Source of the DNA: Antilocapra americana
Lineage: Eukaryota > Chordata > Mammalia > Artiodactyla > Antilocapridae
Reading direction: 5' to 3'
Assembly (NCBI GenBank): GCA_007570785.1
Contig: ML660213.1
Span: forward strand, 477,295-541,294
Length of the DNA stretch: 64,000 nt
Shown here: positions 44,601-56,525 of the stretch, piece by piece
Layout of the letters: the number at the start of each line of letters is the position of its first letter
How positions within the stretch are numbered: the stretch's first letter is position 1
Program-made: the position numbers and the translations under genes
Notes under the pieces: model-generated
Databases searched by the model: none
What the model was told of the DNA's origin: nothing
Seen by the model: only the letters and a program-made list of their open reading frames with translations

Positions 44601-45050
44601 GCTATGGTTTTTTCAGTAGTCATGTATGGATCTGAGAGTTGGACAATGAAGAAAGCTGAGTGCTGAAGAATTAATGCTTTTGAACTGTTGTGATGGAGAA
44701 GACCCTTGAGAGTCCCTTGGTCTGCAAGGAGATCCAACCAGTCCATCCTAAAGGAGATCAGTCCTGGTGTTCATTGGAAGGACTGATATTGAAGCTGAAA
44801 CTCCAATACTTTGGCCACCTGATGCAAAGAACTGACTCATTTGAAAAGACCCTGATGCTGGGAAAGTTTGAAGGCAGGAGAAGGGGATGACAGAGGATGA
44901 GATGGCTGGATGATGGCATCACTGACTCATTGGACATGAGTTTGGGTGAGCTCTGGGAGTTAGTGTTGGACAGGGAGGCCTGGTGTGCTGCAGCTCATGG
45001 GTTTGAAAAGAGTCAGACACTTCAAAGCGACTGAACTGAACTGAATTGAA
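41672..45050 (+). mobile_element. Nearly full-length BovB (RTE-clade) LINE
   Basis: About 3.4 kb running from a GC-rich 5' UTR (gggcggggcaggagcagc, then gagataccctatgtctaagg) through endonuclease and reverse-transcriptase regions. It ends at the typical terminus gcgactgaactgaactgaat. A Bov-A-like segment (gagaagggaatggcaaacca, then cacttcagtattcttgcctt) lies in the 5' UTR. It is the longest element here and a useful reference for the truncated copies. Stops and frameshifts make it inactive. No clear target duplication was read. Confidence 0.93.
42148..44556 (+). pseudogene. BovB endonuclease/reverse transcriptase remnant
   Basis: Fragments of one polyprotein are visible in shifting frames. 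The apurinic-type endonuclease opens with CIGTWNVRSMNQGKLEVV (42148-42351). A second motif, LFIIGDWNAKVGSQETPG, lies at 42457-42702. A connecting segment is at 42933-43223. The reverse transcriptase part at 44125-44556 carries NNLRYADDTTLMAESEEEL, with the YADD catalytic box intact. At least three frame breaks separate these pieces (for example an in-frame stop after GKFGL at 42703 and a shift near 43200). In a working element this enzyme nicks target DNA and copies BovB RNA, and also Bov-tA RNA, into the genome. This copy cannot do so. Confidence 0.92.
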
Positions 45051-45064
45051 GGTCAGAATAATAC

Positions 45065-45555
45065 TGTTGGGGGAATTTGTAATTTCCTCTCTTTTGTCTC
45101 GTCACAACAAAAATTTGAAGTGACAAACAGACCGGTGTTACAGCCCTCAGACAGACCAATCTTACAACTATGTTGTACAGCTCAGTTTTATTTAGAGCGC
45201 AAAGGGAAACACATCCTCAAGGCAAGAGGGTGGGCCAACCCAAAAGACGCGAAGAGAAGAGAACCCTCTGGCTCAATTTTGGCTCCTCTTTTTATGATTT
45301 TTATCCTCCCCCAAGCCTGCCTTTTGTAAACTGGGCTAACCAGGAGGGCTGTTTGTTTTACCTGAGGTCCTCACTTGGTCCTGGGACCTTCCTTTGTTCT
45401 ATTTTCATGGATTTTTCCCTTTTTGTCTCTTAGCCACTGCCATTCTGGACTCCTTTTTCCTAGTCTATTATCTAACAACACTGTCCAGGTCTCTATGCTA
45501 TTTGCCAATGCCTTGGACACTACAAATTGTAGCTTCTTACATTCCAAATGTAGGA
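45065..45555 (-). mobile_element. Probable ERV LTR, minus orientation
   Basis: Plus-strand start tgttgggggaatttgtaatt gives a minus-strand CA end. A minus-strand AATAAA lies near 45188-45193 (plus: ttttatttagagc), followed by a U5-like segment rich in tgtgacgag words. The right boundary is uncertain and ends near a 16-T run (45556-45571). No coding region is recognised. Confidence 0.5.
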
Positions 45556-45571
45556 TTTTTTTTTTTTTTTT

Positions 45572-46104
45572 GGCACACCAGCATGAGGTCTTCATAACCA
45601 TAGATGTGACTTCAATGAAGACTTTAAGAAAATAAGGAGACATCAATGGATCTTATCCAGATGTTGTTTAAATGAAGATGGCCTAAAGACTTCAGTCTTC
45701 CTCAATCTCAGCATAAGCCATTAATATAAAGCAACTGTTGGAAGGTATTGAAATAAAAGAATCAATAGAAATTATTGCTCAGATCAGAAGAAATATTTTA
45801 TGTAATATGAACAGGACAATGAAAAATCAGAGGATCTTCAGAGAAGAACTAAAAGGCTGAAAAGTCAGAAGCTGTGTTATATGACTCCTTTAGAAGCCCA
45901 AAAGTGCCTTCTCTTAAGAAGAAAGGATTTGAGAAGAAGGGGAGAAGAAGAATGATGAGTGGCTTTGATTTTAATACATGACCAACTTTAATTCAGGGAA
46001 TGGATTAGAATTCTCAGTAGCCTCTGATAGCAGAGCCAAGATAAAAGTGGAAGCTATGGGGAGTTAGATGGTTGCCTGTTACTGAGAAAGACTATAGGAC
46101 AACC
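45572..46104. other. Unassigned stretch
   Basis: No gene or repeat named. Confidence 0.4.
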
Positions 46105-46283
46105 AGGGCTTTCTAGGTGGGTCTAGTGGCAAAGAACCCACCTGCCAATGCAGGAGACATAAGAGATGCAGCTTTGATCCCTGGGCCAGGAAGATCCCCT
46201 GGAGAGTCCCATGGGCAGAGGGGCATGGTAGGATATGGCCCACAGGGTTGCAAAGAGTTGGACCGACTAAAGTGACTTAGCAC
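46105..46283 (+). mobile_element. Bov-tA SINE with internal deletion
   Basis: Head agggctttctaggtgggtc to ccaggaagatcccctggag is joined directly to agtcccatgggcagaggggc. About 40 bases of the Bov-A body (the gaaggaaatggcaac...gcctgg part) are missing. Confidence 0.9.
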
Positions 46284-46340
46284 AGGACAATCAAGGTTGT
46301 TAACAGAAGGGATTGCTTCAAAAAATAATGATCTCTCAGA

Positions 46341-46943
46341 CTCAGTGAAGTAAGTCAGACAAAGTACTGCTTTCTATGTGGAAATTTGCTTCTATGTGGA
46401 ATCTAAAATAAATAAAATAAGGTACAGTTGAACTTATCTACAAAATATAGTTACAGATATAGAAAACAAACATGGTGACCAGTGGGTAAGAGAGGGAGAA
46501 GGGATAAATTGGATGACTGGCATTGAAATAAACACACAACTACTTGGACGTCCCTCATAGCTCAGTAGGAAAGAATCTACTTGCAATGCAGGAGACTTGG
46601 GTTTGATCCCTGGGTCTGGAAGATCCCCTGGAGAAGGAAATGGCAACCCCCTCCAGTATTCTTGCCTGGAGAATCCCATGGACAGGGGAGCCTGGCAGAC
46701 TACAGTCCCTGGGGTCATAAGTTGGACACAATTTAGCAAGTAAACCACCAGTACCACACTACTACATATAAAGTTGGTAACTAATAAGAACCTACTGTAT
46801 AACACAGGGAACTCTACTCAAAAGTTTGTAATTACCTATATGGTAAAAGAATCTAAACAAGAGTGGACATATGTATATGTATAACTGATTCACTTTGCTG
46901 TACACCTGAAACTAACATAATACTTACAAATAGTTAACTGTTA
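46341..46943 (+). mobile_element. L1 3' UTR, interrupted by a SINE
   Basis: Left part: ctcagtgaagtaagtcagac, tatgtggaatctaaaataaa, acagatatagaaaacaaaca. Right part: cctactgtataacacaggga, gtatatgtataactgattca, ctttgctgtacacctgaaac. The two halves are continuous once the SINE at 46547-46748 is removed. A local repeat of ctatgtggaa occurs at 46373-46402. Confidence 0.88.
46547..46748 (+). mobile_element. Bov-tA SINE in L1 3' UTR
   Basis: Reads gtccctcatagctcagtagg to gttggacacaatttagcaag. The flanking aaacacacaactac and ccacactactac are compatible with a diverged target duplication. Confidence 0.93.
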
Positions 46944-48160
46944 ATTTCTGAATGCTAAAAAATATAATATGGATATTTCAGAAAAAAAGTTTTAATTATT
47001 AAATCAAACAATTATTTCAGGACTAGCTTTAAAAACTGAGATTCATTTAAGGGAAAAAGTGAATGAGACCTAACTGCACATACTTAATAGTAAAGAGGGG
47101 AGTAAGCAACTGAAGAACCTGAGGGTAACATTTCATGCACAAAAATATTTAATTTACCTAACATGGATGAGCAGTTTCCTCACAAGAAGTAGTTTCTCTT
47201 TTCAGATTCAAGATATTATTTGAATAAAAGACGGGGCTAAAAAGAAGGACAGAAGTAATCTGTCTTTTGTATACTAAGTATAATATTAATCTCAGTGATT
47301 ACTATTGATGAAGACAGATTTATTCCTGCTAAAATGGTGGAATCCTTGCTTTCAGAGTTAACTTATTATTGCCTTTTTACATATTTATTAGTCTTTCAGA
47401 GAGTACCTGATTAATCTTCACCCTCAAATTAGCAAGTCCATCAGATATTTGTCTCATCAAATGCAGGCACTGGCAATTCTAGAATAAAGTGATGCTTAAC
47501 CAAATTTGTTCCTGAATCAGAATCATGGTTTATGTCAGTTTGGTTTAATCCAGTAAGTTCTACAATTGATTGATAGGCTTATCATTTATACTTTATCCAC
47601 TTCCAAAAAAAATATGATTTGTTTAGAATATATAACAATATCCACTCCTGGAACATTCCCTTGAATATCCCAGTAAAACTATAGCTGAAGAAAGTATCTC
47701 AGCTAGCAGTGACATGCTAGAGGAATAATAGTCCAACCTCCTGAGACATGACAACATAAACCTCTCAGTGAGAGCACAAGAAGAGGTAAAAGTCTACAAC
47801 ACTATGAGACAGTACTGACAAGGTACAGTAAGACATGGATGAATTATAACAGAGCAAGAGTTAATTCATTTCATGAGCTGATCACTTCAGAGTTAAATAT
47901 AAAACCATAATTGTCTTCCAAGTTTTAAATGATCTTTCTCATATGAAATAAATATTACGTATCCAGCCTGCTGATTTTCACGTCTTTATACAGACACAGA
48001 ACACTAAGCTCCAAGGCTGAGTTCAAAGGCCACTTCTATTCTTAGGTAGTAATTTTCTTTGCTAAGTCCTGTTTTTCCTTCTCTCAACTTCAGGTATCAT
48101 TCTGGAAATCTTCGTTCTCTTCAGTCTTGATTAATTTTCATTTCTGGCCATAATGAGGTA
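46944..48160. other. Unassigned AT-rich stretch
   Basis: No gene or repeat recognised. Confidence 0.4.
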
Positions 48161-48229
48161 CTATATGTTGATTTACAGCCCCCATTCCTATGCTGATGTC
48201 CTAACCCCAGTATCTCAGAAGGTGATGCT

Positions 48230-48357
48230 AAGGATGCCCTGGAAGGTCCAGTGGTTAAGAGTATATGCTTCCACTGCAGGGGGCTCGTGTTTGACCCCAA
48301 GTCAGGGAACTAAGAGCCCATCTGCCCACATGTGGCATGGCCAAAAGAAGAAGGATG
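48230..48357 (+). mobile_element. CHR SINE with 7-bp target duplication
   Basis: Body from ccctggaaggtccagtggtt to catggccaaaagaag; flanked by aaggatg at 48230-48236 and 48351-48357. Confidence 0.88.
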
Positions 48358-48415
48358 TGTCTCTATTTGGAGGGACAGCCTTAAAAGAGGTTATTCAGGT
48401 AAAGTGAGGTCACTA

Positions 48416-49678
48416 GCTTTGACTAGATGGACCTTTGTTGGTAAAGTAACGTCTCTGCTTTTTAATACGCTGTCTAGGTTAGTCATAGCTTTTCTTTTAA
48501 GAAGCAAGCGTCTTTTAATTTCATGGCTGCAGTCACCATCTGCAGTGATTTTGGAGCCCCCCAAAATAAACTCTGCCACTGTTTTCATTGTTTCCCCATC
48601 TATTTGCTACGAAGTGATGAGACCGGATGCCGTGATCTTAGTTTTCTGAATGTGGAGTTTTAAACGAACTTTTTCATTCTCCTCTTTCACTTTCCTGAAG
48701 AGGCTCTTTGTTCTTCTTCACTTTCTGCCATAAGGGTGGTGTCATCTGCATATCTGAGGTTATTAATATTTCTCCCGGAAATCTTGATGCCAGCTTGTGC
48801 TTCTTCCAGCCTGGCATTTCTCATGATGTACTCTGCATATAAGTTAAATAAGCAAGGAGACAATAGACAGCCTTGACATACTCCTTTCCCAATTTGGAAT
48901 CAGTCTGTTGTTCCCTGTCCAGTTCTACCTGTTGCTTCCTGACCTGCATAAAGATTTCTCAGGAGACAGGTCAAATGGTCTGGTATTCCCATCTCTTTAA
49001 GAAATTTCCTCAGTTTGCTGTGATCCACACAGTCAAAGGCTTTGGCATAGTCAATAAACCAGAAGTAGATTTTTTCTGGAACTCTCCTGCTTTTTTGATG
49101 ATCCAAAGGATGTTGGCAATTTGATCTCTGGTTCCTCTGCCTTTTCTAAATCCAATTTGAACATCTGGAAGTTCATGGTTCATGTACTGTTGAAGCCTGG
49201 CTTGGAGAATTTTGAGTACTACTTTGCCAGCGTGTGAGATGAGTGCAATTGTGCGGTAGTCTGAGTGTTCTTTGGCATTTTCTTTCTTTGGGATTGGAAT
49301 GAAAATTGACATTTTCCAGTTCTGTGGCCACTGCTGAGTTTTCCAAATTTGCTGGCATATTGAGTGCAGCACTTTCATAGCATCTTTTAGGATTTGAAAT
49401 AGCACAGCTGGAAATCCATCACCTCCACTCGCTTTGTTCGTAGTTATGCTTCCTAGGGCTGAAGAACCAACTCATTGGAAAAGATCCTGATGCCATGAAA
49501 GATTGAAGGTGGGAGGAGATGGGGACAACAGAGGATGAGATGGTTGGATGCAATCACCGACGTGATGGACATGAATTTGAGTAGGCTCTGGGAGTTGGTG
49601 ATGGACAGGGAAGCCAGGCATGCTGCAATCCATGGGGTCACAAATAGTTGGACATGACTGAGCGACTGAACTGAGCTA
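48416..49678 (+). mobile_element. BovB with inverted 5' part and a single flanking target duplication
   Basis: The part 48416-49455 is BovB in minus orientation. It matches positions equivalent to about 43567-44603 of the full copy in this window. The part 49456-49678 is the BovB 3' end in plus orientation (equivalent to about 44826-45048). Both together lie between two copies of aggtcacta (48407-48415 and 49679-49687), so they came from one insertion event. About 220 bases of BovB are missing at the inversion joint. The inverted part still encodes, on the minus strand, RT segments such as FIDYAKAFDCVDH and RKGRGTRDQIANIL, and the YADD region near 48750, broken by frameshifts. Confidence 0.93.
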
Positions 49679-49925
49679 AGGTCACTAAGGTGGGCCCTCT
49701 CCAAGGATCAGTGTCCTGATGAGAAGAGATCAGGACACAGGCAGAAACAGAGGGAGACCATATGAAGATACAGGAAGGAGACTACCACCTACCAGCCAAA
49801 GGGAGAGGCCCTCGGAAGAAAGCAAACCCTTGACCGTGGACTTCTAGGTTCCAGAACTGTGAAGAAATTAGTTTCTACTGTTCAAGGCTCCCAGCCTCTG
49901 CTACTTTGTTATGGCAAAAAACTAA

Positions 49926-50579
49926 AAACTAGAAAATTAATCCATAGAGAATTGTGGAAAAAGTTATATTATAGTTGAAACAACTCATAATCCTAAGAGT
50001 TACTGGTGTGTAGAAAAATGCCACACTATAAGGGAAACAATGTGGTACAGACACTCTAAGTTTGGAGCTTCATGCTTTAATCATCTAAGGCAGGCATGAA
50101 ATTCAGTGATATTCAATATCTTTAGCCCTCTGGTTGTATATGGTTCATTCTATCAACTACTTTTGACATAGAATGTTACATTTTGAACTCAATCCTATTT
50201 TTTCAAGAGATACAAATAAAGGATGTGGATGTCTGAGCTGAGAGTTGATTATTATAAAACAATTAAACTTTTTACTTTCATGTGATTCCTAACTCAGAGA
50301 AACATAACACTGCTTAATTTTATTACCATAAGATACCACAACAGTAGAGAACAGTTATATTGTTGGTTAAATGACCTCCAATAGTGACATCATCCAATTA
50401 TCCAAACTTACTACATTTCCTTTAATTATAACAATCTATCTATCTATCCATGTTTAATGAAGTAGTTAAAAGCAAATCCCAAGTGTCATTTCACTTCACC
50501 TTTAGGTATTTTACATTATCTTTAAAAACATGTTTTTTAAAAATGTAATTATAATGTTTTTATTGTATCTAACTAAAGT
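49926..50579. other. Unassigned AT-rich stretch
   Basis: No gene recognised; a short tatctatctatc tract at about 50429-50440. Confidence 0.4.
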
Positions 50580-51200
50580 AAAATAATTTTGCTATCATCG
50601 AATTAGTCCATAGTCAAATTTTCATGGTCTTTTTACAATTTATTGTAGGCTCAAGTAAGGATCTGAAATAAGGCCCAGACATTGTATTTGATGGTTATAT
50701 TTCTTAAGTCCTTTGATCTGGAGCAAACATTCCAGCCCTCTCCCTGCCCTTAATTTTTTTTTTTTTTTCTCTTTGTTGTAGAAACTGAGTCAGTTGTCCT
50801 ATGCAAAGCTTCACCTTCTGATTTTTTTTTTTTTTTTCACTTAACTTGATCTGTAAAATCCTTATACCCATTTCCTACAACTCTAGATTAGATCTAGACG
50901 CAGGTTCCACGTTTTGGGAAAGAATACTTCCTAAGTATGACTCTGGGTGTTAGATCATGAGTGGTACTATGGGTATTATATCAGGAGGCAGGTGATGTCT
51001 GTAGCCCCACATTTAGCTGGTGATTTGTGGTTTTAGGTTTCGGTAAATATCTGATCCTTCTATTACAAGTTTCCCATCAACTTTTCACCAAATGCTTTCA
51101 CTGACTGATAATTACCACTTTAATCAAGCATTTAATTAGGTAGAGTAAATTGGTTATTTTCTAATTTTACCATTCCTATAACAACGTAGCCCAAGTTTAT
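50580..51200. mobile_element. Old L1M-like 3' region
   Basis: Order of words suggests an ancient L1M 3' region: acattgtatttgatggttat, tcttaagtcctttgatctgg, gacgcaggttccacgttttg, ggaggcaggtgatgtctgta, tttcaccaaatgctttcact. Two T-runs (around 50755 and 50823) sit inside. Orientation is not settled. Confidence 0.45.
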
Positions 51201-51962
51201 CTGTAAAGAAAATAATTTCTGTTCTCAGCTGAAATTATTTGGGTACCCAGAAATAGTTTGAATGAATGAGGCCAGAGTAAGTTGTAGGTGCTTTAGTTAC
51301 TTCCAATAAGTTTGATGACTTATTTGCTTGTGTATCATTTTGTTTTTCTCTTGTGTCTTTGATAAACATCATGAACTTAGGGAGGTTTATATATTCAGTA
51401 TCATTTAGTTATCTGTATTTATTATTTTTATGTTCAAATGATCACATAATTGTCAAGTGCTAACCCTTTGCTCTCTTTAACAAAATGTATCTTTTTTTGC
51501 TTTTAGGCATAAGCTTTCCTAGGCTCATCTTCAAATTTCTTACCCCAGGTCTGGAATCAACAATGTATCTAAGAAGCTCTTATTCCCTTTGGTGGCTGTG
51601 AGTGTAGAAGTCAGTACTTAGAAGCCACAATGAATTATGAATCAGGAATGAATTATGGATTTGCCCACCATGTCTTCTCTGAGGCATACTGATATTCTGT
51701 GGACTATTTCAATGCACTCATTAACAGTGCTACAGAAATAAGAACTGTTTGTGCCTTTTATTTTACTACTTTTAATTCAGAACTCTTTTTCATAATCTAG
51801 TGATATTTCTGAGTATTTTTCATTCTCATCACTTGCATCAACAGTAGAGGCACACTGTTTAAGTCCAGAATATAATGTAGAGTGCATTATTAAGGTCACA
51901 CCACCTAAGAGTAAAAACTCAGCTAATATATTCATTCATTGCAGATTTACAATAGTATCACC
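51201..51962. other. Unassigned AT-rich stretch
   Basis: No feature recognised. Confidence 0.4.
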
Positions 51963-51970
51963 CATATGAA

Positions 51971-52169
51971 GGGCTTCCCGGATAGCTCAATTGGTAAAGA
52001 ATCCGCTGTAATGTGGGAGAGCTGGGCTCAAACCCTGGCTTGGGAAGATCTCCTGGAGTAGGGAAAGGCTACCCAACGCCAGTATTCTGGCCTAGAGAAT
52101 TCCATAGACTATATAGTCCATAGGGTCGCAAAGAGTTGGAAACGACTTAGTGACTTTCACTTTCACACT
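51971..52169 (+). mobile_element. Bov-tA SINE with target duplication
   Basis: Runs from gggcttcccggatagctcaa to cgacttagtgactttcactt. catatgaa occurs on both sides (51963-51970 and 52170-52177). Confidence 0.95.
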
Positions 52170-52177
52170 CATATGAA

Positions 52178-52842
52178 ACGGCATGAAAAGAGAGAGGTCA
52201 GAAAAGCAAAAAAGTGTGAAGTGGTATACTGTCTACACTCTGGAACAAAGCAGAAGTGACCTCCTGTTCTTACCCTTTCCCTGGGCAGCCGTGGTTATTG
52301 TGGAAGGAACACATGTGACTCTGGTCCAGAATCTGCTTTCTTTAGAAGGGGAAACAAAGTTTCTGTAATTAACTGATATGAAGAACAACTTAGAAAGCAC
52401 TCCATTTGCTATCCCAAGTGGACCAAGTAAAAACATTACCAAAAGAGATCTCAGAGACTTTAGACCTTGAGGAGATCTTAAGAAATATCTAGGGAATCTT
52501 TTTATGTAAGAGCAACTAATGGTCAAATGGTGTGTCATAATCTCCTAGTGCAGAGATTCAGCCAAGTGGAGAATTTGGCTCCTGGCTTTCAACTACTGTG
52601 TGTTCTTCTCTATTATCGAAATAATCATTATGTTCTTTCAGTCCTTTATATTTCCCATAAGAGAAATATTAATAAAATAAAAATCTTTGTACTACCATAA
52701 GAGAAATGAATCTTAATTTTTTCAGGTATTTTTAGCAACCATAATGTCCTTTTCATATTTTAATGGAATTTTGCAAAAGGTTATATATACATAAAATATA
52801 AATATATGTAAAATGTAAATATATACATGTGTATGTATGTAT
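52178..52842. other. Unassigned stretch
   Basis: No gene recognised. A repeated ccataagagaaat word occurs at about 52655 and 52696. The last 60 bases are TA/TG-rich low-complexity sequence leading into the next SINE. Confidence 0.4.
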
Positions 52843-53031
52843 GGGCTTCCCTGATGGCTCAGTGGTAAAGAATCCACCTGCAAAGTAGGAGACGTGGGTT
52901 TAATCCCTGGGTCAGGAAGATTCACTGGAGAAGGGAATGGCAATCCACTCCAGAGGAAAATCCCATGGACAGACGAAGGTATGGGCTACAGTCCATGGGG
53001 TGGCAAAGAGTTGGACACCACTGAGAGACTA
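52843..53031 (+). mobile_element. Bov-tA SINE
   Basis: Reads gggcttccctgatggctcag to gttggacaccactgagagac, with a deletion in the body between cactccag and aggaaaatcccatggac. Confidence 0.92.
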
Positions 53032-53787
53032 ACACACTACACTACATACAAACACACCTATGCATATATATATAGAAAATAAAAGGATTAAATGATTAGA
53101 TATTAATCCTAAAACTCTTTTATCTCACTTTGTTTACATGTAATTTACACTGTATATAAATATGTCATTATTTGACCAAGATGCTTTTCCCCCCTTAAGG
53201 CGTTTTTCAGAATTCTGTGAATTATCACTGTTCTGCAAGAGATATGAGATATTTTGTGTTGTCTTATTAAACAATTTGGAAAACTGACCCAAATTCAGTC
53301 ACCGACATACAAAAAGAAAATTACTTTCAAAACATCAGGCTGACTTTCATCCTTCAAAGAACACTCTGACATTAGATGTTGATAGTTTAGCAGAAATCTG
53401 TAGCCCAAGGCTGTTTTACAGCAGCTGCTTTATTGATCTAGACCATATTCAGTTATTTGTCATGGTCTTTTCTAAAAATCTAACTTGCTTGTGTTCAGAG
53501 GTGGAAGGAAAGAGCAGCAAATGCTTGCGATTGCCTCTCAGCAAAATAAAGTGAAAACTCTGCCACTGTCCAGTATCTTGAGACTTTACTCATCTTCTAT
53601 TCAAACATTTCAGGAAAATACAGATTTTGAAAATTACCAAGCAGATAAGCACAATAGAAAATAGTAGTTAATGATATGGGCTCTAGATTCATACAGATAG
53701 AAGGCTTTATTAGCTAGGTGATCTTGGTCATACTCCTTGGGATCTATAATATTTAATTTCTTCATTGGAAAATCAGGATCATAATTG
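53032..53787. other. Unassigned AT-rich stretch
   Basis: No feature recognised. Confidence 0.4.
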
Positions 53788-54752
53788 CAGGTCAAGAAGC
53801 AACAGTTAGAACCGGACCTGGAACAACAGACTGGTTCCAAATCAGGAAAGGAGTACGTCAAGGCTGTATATTGTCACCCTGCTTACTTAACTTTTATGCA
53901 AAGTACATCATGTGAAATTCTGGGCTGGATGAAGCCCAAGCTGGAATCAAGCCAGGAGAAATGTCAATAACCTCAGATACACAAATGACACCACTCTTAT
54001 GGCAGAAAGCAAAGAAGAACTAAAGAGCCTCTTGATCAAAGTGAAAGAGGAGAGTGAAAAAGTTGGCTTAAAGCTCAACATTCAGAAAACTAAGATCATG
54101 GCATCTGGTCCCATCACTTTGTATCAAATAGATGGGGAAATAATGGAAATAGTGACAGACTTTATTTTTGGGGGGCTCCAAAATCACTGCATATGGTGAC
54201 TGCAGCCATGAAATTAAAGGATACTTGCTCCTTGGAAGAAAAGCTATGACCAACCTAGACAGCAATTAAAAAGCAAAGACATTACTTTGCCAACAAAGAT
54301 CTGTCTAGTCAAAGCTATGGTTTTTCCAGTAGTCATGTATGGATGTGAGAGTTGGACCATAAAGAAAGCTGAGCACCAAAGAACTGATGCTTTTGAACTG
54401 TGGGGTTGGAGAAGACTCTTGAGAATCCCTTGGACTGCAAGGAAATCAAACCAGTCTATCCTAAAGGAAATCAATCCTGAATAATCGTTGGAAGGACTAA
54501 TGCTTAAGCTCCAACACTTTGGCCACCTGATGGGAAGAACTGACTCACTGGAAAAGACACTGATGCTGGGAAAGATTGAAGGCAGGAGGAGAAGGGGAAG
54601 ACAGAGGATGAGATGGTTGAATGGCATCACCACCTTGATGGACATGAGTTTGAGCAAGCGCCGGGATTTGGTGATGGACAGGGAAGTCCTGCGTGCTGCA
54701 GTCCATGAGTCAAAAAGAGTCTGACAGGACTTAGCGACTGAACTGAACTGAC
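53788..54752 (+). mobile_element. BovB LINE, 5'-truncated
   Basis: Starts gcaggtcaagaagcaacagt within the RT region and runs to cgactgaactgaactgac. The catalytic box is altered: cctcagatacacaaatgaca reads RYTND instead of RYADD. Further stops make it inactive. Confidence 0.95.
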
Positions 54753-54796
54753 TTAATTGGAGCTCTGCAATAATATTATTTTGTGATGATGCCTAT

Positions 54797-54838
54797 GGGA
54801 CTGCCCCGGTGGCCCAGATGATAAATAATTCACCTAAT
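54797..54838 (+). mobile_element. SINE head fragment
   Basis: Short tRNA-like head piece: tgggactgccccggtggccc then agatgataaataattcacct. Confidence 0.5.
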
Positions 54839-54889
54839 CGTTTCCATTACATGTCATCTATTATTATCTCCATTAGTAATATAGATCAT

Positions 54890-55098
54890 TGGGCTTCCCA
54901 GGTGGCTCACTTGTAAAAAAAAATCTGCCTGCCAATGCAGGAGAAGCAGATTCAATCCTTGGGTTGTGAAGATCCCCTGGAGAAGGAAATGGGAACTCAC
55001 TCCAGTACTCTTGCCTAGAAAGTCCTATGGACAAAGGAACCTGTAGGCTACAGTCCATGCGGTCACAGAGAGTGGAACATGACTTAGTGACTAAATAC
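54890..55098 (+). mobile_element. Bov-tA SINE
   Basis: Reads gggcttcccaggtggctcac to gaacatgacttagtgactaa. An A-run (gtaaaaaaaaatctg) has expanded within the head. Confidence 0.94.
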
Positions 55099-56172
55099 TG
55101 CCGCCAATACAGATATCTATTTTACTGGTGTGAATAGTGTAGCTCATTCCCACATAGACTTAATTCACTGGCTTATATTACATTCATAGGAATAAGTTTT
55201 AAGAGTTTTACTTTCACTAGTTGGTGATGATGAAAACTGAAACAAAAAAGAAAGGAAACAAAAGTGTGTTTGATATAACAAATGGTGTCTTAAGAAGTTT
55301 TCCTGTTATTATGTAACTTACCTGTCCCCCCTAACTGAGTGAGGCAACTATGAATTGTTCAAGCTCATATATCAGGTCTGATTTCATGCTCAGGTTCACA
55401 GCATTTTACAGAAAAGGAATAATGTTCTCAGAAGGGATCATCTATATTCTCTGACTTGGGGGCTACTTTACCATGCAACTATCAGAAGTGGAGATCAAAG
55501 TCCCAACTCAACCTACAAATTTCTTAAAAGAGATTTGCTCTTAAGAAATCTAAATTTGTTTCCTTCTACATATTAAAGAGAGCAAGCCAATCAACAGGCA
55601 TTTATTTTACCTATAACAAAAACTTGTATCACTGTTGTAACCCCAGTGTTCAACTATAGGTTAATACATAAATTACACACATATGTGTGTATGTGTTTAA
55701 TATAAATACTTCTATAATAAAAATTGCTTCTAAGTGCCTGCAAGAGCCACAAGCATGGGATTTTAGAAGAAGGTGGCAGAGAAAAGAGACCAGCAAAATC
55801 AGAGACATCTCAGAGTTAAGATTCTCCAATAGGTATGGCATAAACTTGAACTGAGTTAATTTAAATGATATATCAAATTAAGGTCTTTAATAATGTGTAA
55901 ATGTTTTAGGTTTTGGAACTCAACATCCAGTTGAAAGATGGCGTGCTTTGAAGAATCTAGAAAACCTAGAAAATCCAGACAGGCAAGCAAAGGCAAACTT
56001 TAAATCTATTTTGTGAAGCTTTGCTTCAATTCCTGCCAGGTATGAGTTAAATATTTCCTATGTGGTTATACAGGTTTTCTTCACACAGACTCGTATTACA
56101 CTCACTTCTTTTGTAGTTAATCTTTTGAAAATGTGCACACTCACACACACATACGACTTCTCTTTCCCAAGG
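55099..56172. other. Unassigned AT-rich stretch
   Basis: No gene recognised. A small palindromic acacacatatgtgtgtat element at 55675-55692. Confidence 0.4.
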
Positions 56173-56210
56173 ATATATATATATCTATATATCTATATCT
56201 ATATATATAT
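56173..56210. repeat. TA-rich microsatellite
   Basis: Imperfect (TA)n with interspersed tctatatc words. Confidence 0.9.
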
Positions 56211-56318
56211 TCTTATTTTGTAGGTTACGGGTCATGAAGTTTGGAGGGCTTTATCAGAAAACACTAAATAGTGGTTTAAACCAGATTGAAAGTTTATTTG
56301 GCTTTTGCTTAAAATTAG

Positions 56319-56525
56319 TAGGCTTCCCTGGCTCAGACAGTAAAGAGTCTGCCTGCAATGTACAGGACCCAGGTTCTATCCTTGAGTTGGGAAGATCCCC
56401 TTGAGTAGGAAATGGCAGCCTGCTCCGGCATTCTTACCTGGAGAATCCCATGGACAGAGTAGCCTGGTGGGCTAGAGACCTTGGGGTAACAAAGAGTCAG
56501 ACATGACTGAACAACTAACACAAAG
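56319..56525 (+). mobile_element. Bov-tA SINE
   Basis: Reads aggcttccctggctcagaca to cagacatgactgaacaacta; the head lacks a few bases after ccctgg. Confidence 0.93.

Larger units (their letters stand above)
48161..49925 (+). mobile_element. MaLR LTR split by a CHR SINE and a BovB
   Basis: MaLR pieces: attcctatgctgatgtccta and accccagtatctcagaaggt; then gtctctatttggagggacag, ttattcaggtaaagtgaggt; then aaggtgggccctctccaagg, agaccatatgaagatacagg, and ctttgttatggcaa. Removing the two insertions restores the usual order of an MST/MLT1-class LTR, the same class as the copy at 29.6 kb. Confidence 0.75.
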
